A stretch of DNA of 5,313 bases from FEN-727 sp036508635 (GTDB lineage: Bacteria > Actinomycetota > Geothermincolia > Fen-727 > Anoxymicrobiaceae). The position numbers and the translations under genes were made by a program. Within the stretch, counting starts at the first letter, position 1. Each line of letters starts with the position of its first letter. A model generated the notes under the pieces. It ran no database searches, was not told the DNA's origin, and saw nothing but the letters and a program-made list of their open reading frames with translations. The stretch lies in NCBI GenBank assembly GCA_036508635.1, contig DATCGY010000076.1:1-5313 (forward strand). The letters run 5' to 3'. Shown one piece after another: positions 1-5,313 of the stretch.

Positions 1-109
1 GTCGTTCGGCTACTCTCCCCCGCCTGTGCGGACCCGCCGGATCGAGTCAGTATCTCCAAGGTAAGCGGCCTCGAGGAGGCAGGCCTTCCGGTCAAAGGCG
101 AACGTCGTT

Positions 110-115
110 TATAAT
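110..115 (+). promoter_or_regulatory. Candidate -10 box upstream of the TPR gene
   Basis: The hexamer TATAAT, a perfect match to the bacterial sigma-70 -10 consensus, lies 63 bases before the ATG of the TPR gene. It sits in a locally AT-rich patch (GTTTATAATCC) within GC-rich sequence. The matching -35 is poor: the best candidate at normal spacing is TTCCGG at 86-91, 18 bases upstream. If used, transcription would start near 122 and leave a leader of about 57 bases. This is a motif match only. Confidence 0.35.
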
Positions 116-178
116 CCACTCACCCGGTAAACGGGGATGGACGCAGGCGGCTGGTGACACCGGACAAAGGGGGATGAG

Positions 179-439
179 ATGACGGACGCGGCAGGTTCCT
201 TCGACCAGGGCGTTTCACTCCAGAGCGACGCGAAATTCGAGGAAGCCATAGAGGCCTTCGACAAAGCGATCGAGGAAGACGCCAAGAACGGTAAAGCCTG
301 GTACCACAAAGCGGTATGCCTGATGGAGCTCGAGCGCTACAACGAAGCGATGGAGTGCGTGGGCACCGCCATACAGATCGACCCCCGTGACCTGGACGCT
401 CTCAAGCTGAAGTTCGGCCTGGCAGGCAAGGTCAGCTAG
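179..439 (+). CDS. Small two-repeat TPR protein
   Basis: This is an 86-residue protein made almost entirely of tetratricopeptide repeats. The first unit spans about residues 7-37 and contains the diagnostic run FEEAIEAFDKAIEED. The second spans about 38-71, with WYHKAVCLMELERYNEAM and then AIQIDPRD, which has the usual repeat-ending Pro. A short amphipathic helix (about 72-82) probably caps the array. There is no signal peptide or membrane segment, so a cytoplasmic location is expected. TPRs form helix-turn-helix scaffolds for protein binding, and two units is near the minimum, so it may act as an adaptor; the partner is unknown. The start is set by an AAAGGGGG ribosome site at 166-173, five bases upstream. 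An ATG at 174 is excluded because its frame stops after two codons. The stop codon lies eight bases before the long inverted repeat. The protein is complete as read and appears monocistronic. Confidence 0.88.
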   Translation: MTDAAGSFDQGVSLQSDAKFEEAIEAFDKAIEEDAKNGKAWYHKAVCLMELERYNEAMECVGTAIQIDPRDLDALKLKFGLAGKVS

Positions 440-446
440 AACCAAG

Positions 447-549
447 AAGAGGGGACAGGTAGTTTTCGATGATATTTTCTACTTCAAGCATTCTGGGGCG
501 CCCAAAGTAGAAAAAACTGCCGAAAAGTACCTGTCCCCTCTTTCTACTT
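447..549. repeat. REPIN-like two-stage inverted repeat between convergent genes
   Basis: The outer arms 447-468 and 521-542 pair at 21 of 22 positions; the one mismatch is G462 against G527. Each arm carries the word GGGGACAGGTA or its complement. Inner arms 475-484 (TTTTCTACTT) and 505-514 pair perfectly over 10 bases in exactly the same register, with a six-by-six internal loop between the two stems and a 20-base apical loop. The word TTTCTACTT occurs again at 541-549, so the complement at 505-513 can pair with either copy. The arrangement resembles an inverted dimer of REP units, as in REPINs that are mobilised by REP-associated tyrosine transposases. No transposase is present here. The element fills the gap between the stops of the TPR and phasin-like genes and could stabilise or end both transcripts, although it lacks a clean U-tract. 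Confidence 0.8.
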
Positions 550-556
550 CTTTGTG

Positions 557-802
557 TCAGGACTTCTTGGCGCGCTTCTTGGCCGCGGCCTTCTTGGCCG
601 GTTTCCTGGCAGCGGCTTTTTTCTTTGCGGGCGCCTTGGCGGCCCGGATTTCCAGCTTCACGACTCTCTTCTCCAGGCCCGCTATGTCTTCCCTGGTCGC
701 CAGGCCCATCGATTCGAGGATTTTCTTGACAGTCTGATCGAGTGCCATCGTGATCGCGTCCGCGGTGCCCTTCATCTGGGGCCCCATCTTCGCCTTCGCC
801 AT
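557..802 (-). CDS. Phasin-like small protein with histone H1-like Lys/Ala tail
   Basis: This is an 81-residue, strongly basic protein in two parts. Residues 14-52 form a predicted amphipathic helix or coiled coil ending in ATREDIAGLEKRVVKLE. That pattern is typical of the short coiled-coil region of phasin-family (PHA granule-associated, PhaF/PhaI-like) proteins. Residues 55-81 are almost only Ala, Lys, Arg and Pro (AKKKAAARKPAKKAAAKK), like the DNA-binding tail of PhaF or histone H1-like bacterial proteins. An inferred role is linking a granule, membrane or protein partner to DNA, or nucleoid binding. PhaF proteins are much longer, so this would be a miniature version. The start is well supported by a perfect AAGGAGG (complement of 809-815) six bases upstream. 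No PHA synthase gene is nearby. A coiled-coil protein with a basic tail unrelated to granules is the main alternative. Confidence 0.8.
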   Translation of the reverse strand: MAKAKMGPQMKGTADAITMALDQTVKKILESMGLATREDIAGLEKRVVKLEIRAAKAPAKKKAAARKPAKKAAAKKRAKKS

Positions 803-890
803 TGCTTTCCTCCTTGTTCACTCTCCACCACCGGCCTTCGACAGGCCATCCAGCCTACACGGTAACACGAATCACACCGGTCTGTTTCTT

Positions 891-919
891 TTGATCTTGA
901 AAGCGGCTTGCTCTATACC
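891..919 (+). promoter_or_regulatory. Weak candidate promoter for the small membrane protein gene
   Basis: TTGATC at 891-896 and TATACC at 914-919 each match the sigma-70 -35 and -10 consensus at four of six positions, with ideal 17-base spacing. They lie in the divergent spacer about 93 bases before the chosen ATG at 1012. The divergent phasin-like gene must also have its promoter in this spacer, but I see no convincing boxes on the minus strand. Confidence 0.25.
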
Positions 920-996
920 TCCGGGATGGAGCCGGTGCGGTCACCTGTGAGATTATGCAAGGGCGCTTTTTCGAAGGCAACACCGGCGCGTCCGGT

Positions 997-1006
997 GAGA
1001 AGGGGG
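997..1006 (+). promoter_or_regulatory. Ribosome binding site that decides the membrane protein start
   Basis: The purine run GAGAAGGGGG ends five bases before the ATG at 1012. The upstream in-frame ATG at 955 has no comparable purine run before it, so the later start is preferred. Confidence 0.6.
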
Positions 1007-1011
1007 TTGTG

Positions 1012-1431
1012 ATGGAAGCTGAAGGAATCAATCCCAAGGTGCTGATCGCCAAACTTATCTGCTGGAGCCTCGTCGGCTTCGACATTCTTCTGGGTGGGCT
1101 ATCGCTCATCGCGCCTAAGGCTGTAATGAAGGGCTTCGCGCCGGAGGGTGGGGAGGAAGGCGCGCCGCTGTTGCGCAGGGCCGGCTCCATATGGGCGTTC
1201 TTCGTGCCGGTCCAGTTCTGGGCGGCCCTCAAGACCGAGAACCCGACGGCGCTTCGCGCAGTCGCGATCCTTCGCCTGCAGGAGGTGCCCGCCGACCCCG
1301 TGTGGCTCGCGACGGGCGAAGGCTTCGGGCTGTTCGGCAAGTTCGGGCTTGTCTTCGCCCCGATATTCAACCTGATGGCGGGTTCTTACCTCTGGTGGGT
1401 GGCGCGGCAGCTTAATAAAGAGGATGTATAG
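1012..1431 (+). CDS. Small integral membrane protein of unknown function
   Basis: This is a 139-residue hydrophobic protein that I cannot place in a named family. Likely membrane segments are residues 10-33 (LIAKLICWSLVGFDILLGGL), about 58-73 (IWAFFVPVQFWAAL), possibly 80-100, and 110-132, giving three or four helices. Possible family-defining positions are the first-helix end followed by LIAPKAVMKGF, the LLRRAGSIWAFF motif, a LRLQEVPADPVW loop, and the Asn in APIFNLMAG of the last helix. It carries no obvious catalytic motif or Cys pair. The start at 1012 is chosen because of the strong purine run just before it and because the protein then begins close to the first helix. Starting at 955 would add 19 residues of Gly-rich, unlikely sequence. 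It is transcribed alone, divergent from the phasin-like gene and convergent with the minus-strand cluster. DoxX- or DUF4345-like small membrane families are a possibility I cannot confirm. Confidence 0.75.
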   Translation: MEAEGINPKVLIAKLICWSLVGFDILLGGLSLIAPKAVMKGFAPEGGEEGAPLLRRAGSIWAFFVPVQFWAALKTENPTALRAVAILRLQEVPADPVWLATGEGFGLFGKFGLVFAPIFNLMAGSYLWWVARQLNKEDV

Positions 1432-1437
1432 CCGGAT

Positions 1438-1468
1438 AGTTGCAGAAGTGCCTGACCCCTTTGCAACT
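1438..1468. repeat. Single REP-like element at a convergent gene junction
   Basis: AGTTGCA at 1438-1444 pairs perfectly with TGCAACT at 1462-1468, enclosing the core AAGTGCCTGACCCCT (1446-1460). The core is the same word, in the same orientation, as the right half of the larger element (AAGTACCTGTCCCCT at 525-539), with two substitutions. The element lies between the stop of the plus-strand membrane protein gene and the stop of the minus-strand cluster. Its last base is also the final base of the minus-strand TAA codon. It looks like a monomer of the family that forms an inverted dimer at 447-549. A role as a bidirectional transcript-end hairpin is possible; the 7-base stem is weak on its own. 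Confidence 0.65.
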
Positions 1469-1833
1469 TAGAATCTCGGCGACCCTCGCGTGTAGACCGG
1501 CGTGAGTCGCACGTACTTGCCGCCGACCTTGTAGTCGAAGACCGCGTGCATCATGTCGGGGAACACCATGGCGTCCAGGTTCTCTATCTGCGTCGGCGGG
1601 GTGACCCACATGTCGAAAGGGCCGTGGCCGCGGCCGTCGGACATCGACTCCGCCAGCAGGACCACTCCCTCCGTCTCCAGCGCCCCCGCGAACTCCTCGA
1701 GGTCTCGCGACAGATCGGGGTCCAGGTCGGCGAAGACCGCGCGGTGCTTCTCGCCGTCGACGTCGAGGACTCCCACGGTCTCGGCGTCGCCGTACCTCTT
1801 GTCAAGATCTACGAGTGACACTCTATATTGCAT
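1468..1833 (-). CDS. Hypothetical acidic protein, last gene of the cluster
   Basis: This is a 121-residue soluble, acidic protein of no family I recognise. It has no signal peptide, membrane helix or Cys. It starts with a strand-like stretch (MQYRVSLVDLDKRYGDAE) and a VGVLDVDGEKHRAVFADLD segment. A helical LSRDLEEFAGALETEGVVLLAE region follows, then a middle part rich in Gly, His, Pro and Met (GRGHGPFDMWVTPP). It ends in a beta-rich region (HAVFDYKVGGKYVRLTPVYTR). The look is of a compact alpha/beta protein. The ATG at 1833 has a GAGGA site (complement of 1843-1847) nine bases upstream. It begins 39 bases after the radical SAM gene stops and is on the same strand, so co-transcription is likely. 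A partner or accessory role for the enzymes upstream is an inference from position only. The TAA stop overlaps the REP-like element. Confidence 0.72.
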   Translation of the reverse strand: MQYRVSLVDLDKRYGDAETVGVLDVDGEKHRAVFADLDPDLSRDLEEFAGALETEGVVLLAESMSDGRGHGPFDMWVTPPTQIENLDAMVFPDMMHAVFDYKVGGKYVRLTPVYTRGSPRF

Positions 1834-1872
1834 CCTGCAACGTCCTCGCGGGTTTCACGCGGGTCTTCCGGG

Positions 1873-3444
1873 TCAGGGAAGCACCGGGCCGCTCGGCGTG
1901 GTGGTGTACTCGCGCATCGCGGTCAGTATGTCATCGGGCACGGTGACGCCGCTCTCCTCGAGCGACCTCGCTATGGCGTGGAAGGTCAGCGGCGCCAGCA
2001 TCGAGCGGAACGCCCCCTCCCCCGAGAAGAACTCCCTGTCCAGGTCCTGGAGGATGGCCTCGGAGCGCTCAAGCACCGCTCGCAGGAGGGTGTCCCTCGG
2101 AAGAATCTTGTCGGTCATCCTGATGTTGAGATCGGTGCCTTCGATCGGGAACTCCTCGTACGTGACCAGCCTGTCCTCGTCCGCTCCGGCCGTAATCTCA
2201 GCCCCCGGGAAGGCAAGCGTATAGACGGACGCCGCCACCGATGCGCCCTTCCTCAGCAGCTTGATCGACTCGCGCAGGGTGATTATCAGGTCATCCGTTG
2301 TCGAGTCCGGAGACGAGAGTATGAGGTTCACGTACGGGGTGATGTCGCTCGCCAGCAGAGCATCGACGGCGTCGTGGATATGCCTAGGCCGCTGCGGCTT
2401 GCTGAACTCGCGCAGGACTTTGGGGGAGAACGACTCCACCCCCAGCCCTATCAGCTTGAAGTTCGCGCTGGCAAGTTCCGGCGCCACCTGCGGGATGTTC
2501 CTCACCGACCCCTGGGCCATGAAAGTGACGTAGTCGGGGATCGACCCTTCCCGTCGGCAGTCGGCTATGAGAGCGCAGAGCTCCTTGACCCAGGGAGCCG
2601 ACCAGAGGAAGTCGTCGTCGTGGAAGAAGAAGTTCATCACGTCCGGGTGCGCCCAGATCAGGCGCTTGATGATGCCCAGCGTCTCGGACGGGGTCAGCCT
2701 GAAGACTGCCTGGTTCCCCTCGAACCCGGCAAGCCTGTAGATGTTCGTCGATGAACAGAACTTGCAACCCCTGGGGCAGTAGCTGCTCACGATGATGCGT
2801 ATGGTGTTGACGTTCTGTTCGATGAGCATCGACGGGTCGTGATAGCGGAGGATGATCTTCCAGTAGTCCTCGAACGGGATGGCCTCCCAGTCCATCCCTG
2901 TGATAGCCTCCACGAATTGGCCGCGGGAGAGCGGCGCCTGGGGCTCGCTGGTGACTATCCTGCCATCCTGGGCCCACGCCAGGCCGGCGACGGAGCCGGG
3001 GTCGGTGGCCGCGCACAGCGCGGGAAGGACCAGGTCCCCCTCTCCCCTCACCACAACCAGGCCCGGCGGCGCGTATCGGAGCGCCAGCTCGTGGCTCTCT
3101 GTCACGCCGATCCCGCCCGCGACTATGCGGACGTGAGGTCCGATGTTCCTGTAGAGGTAGTGCGCCAGCGAAAGGTCGAACGGCAGCGAATAGTGGTTGC
3201 TGCTGAAGCCCACCATATCCGCTCGCGCGTGGCGGACCGCGGCGAGGAAATCGGCGTGCGTGTCCGCGCTGAGGTTGGGGTCGAACACCTCGGACGCGAT
3301 GCCGGCCCTGTCGAGAGCGTGCTTCAGCCGGTAGAGGCCCAGCGGCGGATGGAGGTAATCCCTCCGCTCACGGCCTTTGCCCCAGGCCGCGACCAGCAGG
3401 ACTCTCTTTGACTTTTTCCACGTCTCTATACCAGTGCCGTCCAT
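1873..3444 (-). CDS. B12-binding-domain radical SAM protein
   Basis: This is a 523-residue enzyme. Residues about 13-160 look like the Rossmann-type cobalamin-binding domain of class B radical SAM proteins: HPPLGLYRLKHAL (32-44), VAGGIGVTESHEL (108-120) and VVRGEGD (131-137). The DxHxxG motif is absent, as in many of these. The radical SAM core follows, with the [4Fe-4S] motif CPRGCKFC (Cys 223, 227, 230), FFHDDDF (273-279) and GVESFSPKVLREFSK (335-349), then a C-terminal region of about 100 residues. Family members use SAM cleavage to start radical chemistry, often methylation of unactivated carbon, ring closure or rearrangement; the substrate here is unknown. ATG 3444 is chosen for the AGGTGG site four bases upstream and because the cobalamin domain begins immediately after. 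The frame stays open further upstream, but that is overlap with the methyltransferase gene. The gap to that gene is 50 bases. Close neighbours suggest a modified glycan or lipid target. Confidence 0.93.
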   Translation of the reverse strand: MDGTGIETWKKSKRVLLVAAWGKGRERRDYLHPPLGLYRLKHALDRAGIASEVFDPNLSADTHADFLAAVRHARADMVGFSSNHYSLPFDLSLAHYLYRNIGPHVRIVAGGIGVTESHELALRYAPPGLVVVRGEGDLVLPALCAATDPGSVAGLAWAQDGRIVTSEPQAPLSRGQFVEAITGMDWEAIPFEDYWKIILRYHDPSMLIEQNVNTIRIIVSSYCPRGCKFCSSTNIYRLAGFEGNQAVFRLTPSETLGIIKRLIWAHPDVMNFFFHDDDFLWSAPWVKELCALIADCRREGSIPDYVTFMAQGSVRNIPQVAPELASANFKLIGLGVESFSPKVLREFSKPQRPRHIHDAVDALLASDITPYVNLILSSPDSTTDDLIITLRESIKLLRKGASVAASVYTLAFPGAEITAGADEDRLVTYEEFPIEGTDLNIRMTDKILPRDTLLRAVLERSEAILQDLDREFFSGEGAFRSMLAPLTFHAIARSLEESGVTVPDDILTAMREYTTTPSGPVLP

Positions 3445-3494
3445 TGATCCACCTGCGTCATCCAGGGCTACCCACCCTGCTAGTGCTCCGCGGC

Positions 3495-4307
3495 TCAGGC
3501 CTTCCTCTCGAACACCATCAGCCTGTGCCAGCTCCGCTTTGTCCCCCACCGGGTCCGTGCCAGCGGCGGGTCCAGGGCGCCGCCCAGTTGAACGGCGCCA
3601 GAGAAGATCATGCTCTTGGGCCAGCCCTCGTGGGCCATCTGCATCGTGTTGTACTTGAACGGAAGCAGGTCCATTCCCTTCTCTAGGACGAGCTCCGCGC
3701 CCCGGGCGTTCGCCAGTGCGACGAACTGTTCTCTCGAGCGCGGGTAGAAATATGTCCTGCTCGGTATCTTGACCAGGCTCTCGGGCGTCGGAGCCACCTC
3801 CAGCAGCGCGGTCCGACCGCCCACCTTGACCGCGTCGAGGATGTTGGTGACACTCTTCTCCCAATCCTCCTGCTCGCAGACGTGCTGGAGCACGGTGACG
3901 CACACCGCCATGTCGTAAGCGCCCTCCTCCTCGGCCAGCTCGTGCAGCGGCATGTGCTTGAACGTGACCCGGTCCGAGACGCCGGCTTCGTCCGCTCTCT
4001 TGCGCGCGACCTTGAGCATCTCGTCGGAGATGTCCACGCCGGTCACTCGAGCCCCACGCTCGGCGAACATGATCGTCCACCTTCCGACGCCGCACCCCGC
4101 GTCGAGGACCTTCATGTCCCTGGAGACGTCCAGGTTGGCAAGCAGTACGTTGCGCTGCAGCCGATGGATGTGCTCGTTGTAGATGTCCGGCATGCCGTAG
4201 CTGCACACGGCCGGAAACCCCTGGGACTTCTCACCGAAGGTCTTCGCCCGGTGGTCCCAGTACTCTTCGTGGTCTTTAAGGCTTTCGTTGTTTTTTCTTT
4301 GGGCCAT
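3495..4307 (-). CDS. Class I SAM-dependent methyltransferase
   Basis: This is a 270-residue soluble enzyme with a canonical seven-strand methyltransferase core. Motif I is VLDAGCGVGRWT (67-78), the SAM glycine loop. Asp92 in VTGVDIS is the expected ribose-binding acid. The motif around YDMAVCVTVLQHV (131-143) matches the UbiE/Methyltransf_11-type strand 4, and VKVGGRTALLEV (160-171) is the post-motif strand. Residues 1-60 form an N-terminal extension with EYWDHRAKTFGE, common in methyltransferases of this type. The last 80 residues probably shape the acceptor site, but nothing names the acceptor (O-, N- or C-methylation). The ATG is supported by AAAGGA (complement of 4313-4318) five bases upstream. 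That site lies inside the glycosyltransferase gene, whose last 32 bases overlap this gene in another frame, so translational coupling is likely. Sugar or glycolipid methylation is inferred from context. Confidence 0.93.
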   Translation of the reverse strand: MAQRKNNESLKDHEEYWDHRAKTFGEKSQGFPAVCSYGMPDIYNEHIHRLQRNVLLANLDVSRDMKVLDAGCGVGRWTIMFAERGARVTGVDISDEMLKVARKRADEAGVSDRVTFKHMPLHELAEEEGAYDMAVCVTVLQHVCEQEDWEKSVTNILDAVKVGGRTALLEVAPTPESLVKIPSRTYFYPRSREQFVALANARGAELVLEKGMDLLPFKYNTMQMAHEGWPKSMIFSGAVQLGGALDPPLARTRWGTKRSWHRLMVFERKA

Positions 4308-5313
4308 AGGGATCCTTTATCACCTTTCGTCCTATTAACATCCAAGTGATGTAATTAAGATACCCAATCGTTATGGGAATGAACACCTGGTAGATCATGA
4401 ACAGCGGGTAGAAGAGCACGACGCCGAAGTCCCTGCCATCGAGCGTCAAGGAGCCGACAAAGGCGTCGAGCGCGAGGAACTGGTAGAAGAGCATCACGAA
4501 CACGATGAGGTAGATGGGAAGCACCTGGTACCTCGCTATCGCGGGGCTGATCCACCCGAAGGCGTACCCGAATATCGACATCAGTAGCGTGAGCATCGCC
4601 GCCACGCGGAAAGGGTGGAAAAACACGGTGAGGCCGAGGTTGTAGAAATAGAACTGGTAGCGCAGGAAGGGGTCCTTGCACTTCCTTATCTTGATGGCCG
4701 ATGCCAGCGCCACCTTGATCAGACCGAAATACCACCCCATACGTTGCATGGTGAACTTGTAGAGGCTGTCGGGAACATCGGTGCGTACCAGCACCCTGTT
4801 GTCGAAGTACGTCCTCCAACCGTCCTCCATTATCATGATGGACGTCTCGAAGTCCTCGGCGTAGACGCTCCTGCTGCTGCGCGCGAGCCCGGCCTCATGC
4901 GCCTGGCGGTTGTAGATGCCGAAGGCGCCCGAGACGAACACGAAGTTGTGAGGGATGTCCCGTCCGCAGTACATGGCGAGCTCGTACTCTATCGCCTGGC
5001 ACTGGAAGAGCAACGCCCGTGGATGCTTCTTCGGGCGCTCGGGCAGGACGTTCACCGCTGCGCCTCCCGCGCCGCTGCGCTGAAAGTCGTAGAGCATGCG
5101 CTCGACCGAGAGGCGGTCGGGAAGCAGGACGTCGGGGTCCATCACCAGCACCGTCTCCACCTCCGGCGGCAGGTGCTGGACTCCATAGAAGATCGCGCCG
5201 GGCTTGTTGGTGTTCTCGGGGTTGCGGATTATCTCGACCCCCGAGGCCTTGACCAACTCGTAGGTGTCGTCAGGGGAAGCGTCGTCGATGAGGAAAAGCT
5301 TGTCCCTGAACGG
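4276..5313 (-). CDS. Membrane GT2 family glycosyltransferase, 5' end outside window
   Basis: The visible 345 residues begin in mid-domain at the window edge. Numbering from there, KLFLIDDASPDDTYELV (5-21) is the nucleotide-binding motif of the GT-A fold. NTNKPGAIFYGV follows, then the metal-binding DxD as DPD (59-61), and AEDFETSIMIMEDGW (152-166) as the TED-like catalytic acid region. QRMGW (190-194) sits where processive synthases have QxxRW, but with Gly in place of Arg. Three or four membrane helices lie at about 225-250, 263-287 and 297-328, followed by a basic tail. This layout matches cellulose/hyaluronan/poly-N-acetylglucosamine synthase-like enzymes that add sugars from nucleotide donors at the inner membrane. 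Donor and product are unknown. The start is upstream of the window: a TTG at 5256 lies inside the conserved domain and is not the start. It is the first visible gene of the cluster. Confidence 0.92.
   Translation of the reverse strand, partial: PFRDKLFLIDDASPDDTYELVKASGVEIIRNPENTNKPGAIFYGVQHLPPEVETVLVMDPDVLLPDRLSVERMLYDFQRSGAGGAAVNVLPERPKKHPRALLFQCQAIEYELAMYCGRDIPHNFVFVSGAFGIYNRQAHEAGLARSSRSVYAEDFETSIMIMEDGWRTYFDNRVLVRTDVPDSLYKFTMQRMGWYFGLIKVALASAIKIRKCKDPFLRYQFYFYNLGLTVFFHPFRVAAMLTLLMSIFGYAFGWISPAIARYQVLPIYLIVFVMLFYQFLALDAFVGSLTLDGRDFGVVLFYPLFMIYQVFIPITIGYLNYITWMLIGRKVIKDPYGPKKKQRKP

Noticed and set aside
1..114. Plus-strand frame open from the window edge to a TAA at 112-114, possibly the 3' tail of an upstream gene
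   Set aside because: A second frame is also open to a TAA at 62-64 and a third runs on to 179. Third-position GC does not single one out and no motif is recognisable, so no partial gene is called.
123..135. CCCG/CGGG hairpin in the TPR gene leader
   Set aside because: It has only a four-base stem with no U-tract or regulatory context; too weak to report.
432..821. Alternative minus-strand frame across the phasin-like gene
   Set aside because: It would translate the REP-like repeat and read the tail out of frame; the 557-802 frame has the perfect ribosome site and a recognisable coiled coil.
955..1011. Upstream ATG extending the membrane protein by 19 residues
   Set aside because: It has no good ribosome site, and a strong purine run sits just before the ATG at 1012.
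1869..1884. GGGTCAGG near the end of the radical SAM gene resembling the repeat core
   Set aside because: The match covers only part of the core, has no paired arms, and lies in coding sequence with its stop codon; probably chance.
1828..2754. Long plus-strand open frame antisense to the radical SAM gene (and similar ones at 1553-2224 and 2839-3411)
   Set aside because: The translations are low-complexity and Arg-rich with no domain; they mirror GC-rich codons of the opposite strand.
3445..4206. In-frame open extension of the radical SAM gene upstream across the methyltransferase
   Set aside because: It lacks protein-like motifs, is Arg/Gly-rich as expected of a shadow frame in GC-rich DNA, and the methyltransferase in another frame on the same strand is clearly real.

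Overview
The window looks bacterial. Predicted genes have good Shine-Dalgarno sites (a perfect AAGGAGG before the phasin-like gene), spacing is tight, and base composition is fairly GC-rich. Nothing fixes the phylum. GC-rich coding with regular use of AGG (Arg) and ATA (Ile) codons would fit several environmental lineages (Actinomycetota-, Desulfobacterota- or Chloroflexota-like), and I do not choose among them. I found no RNA gene, CRISPR array, transposase or phage gene.

Left part (1-1470): three small genes. A two-repeat TPR protein (+, 179-439) converges with an 81-residue phasin-like protein carrying a lysine/alanine histone-H1-like tail (-, 557-802). Between them lies a long two-stage hairpin (447-549) that reads as an inverted pair of REP-like units. 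A 209-base spacer then separates the phasin-like gene from a divergently transcribed small membrane protein (+, 1012-1431) of unknown family. That gene converges with the last gene of the right-hand cluster, and the junction holds a single, shorter REP-like element (1438-1468) with the same core word.

Right part (1468-5313, all minus strand): a compact, probably co-transcribed run. In transcription order it contains a membrane GT2 glycosyltransferase (5' end outside the window), a class I SAM methyltransferase overlapping it by 32 bases, a B12-binding-type radical SAM enzyme, and a 121-residue protein of unknown function. Such a set would fit synthesis and methylation or radical modification of a cell-envelope glycan or glycolipid, but the substrate cannot be read from sequence. 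The operon promoter lies outside the window.

The most interesting signals are the REP-like elements at both convergent gene ends, including a three-arm structure that can fold in two mutually exclusive ways, and the uncharacterised GT2 / methyltransferase / radical SAM / hypothetical cassette.
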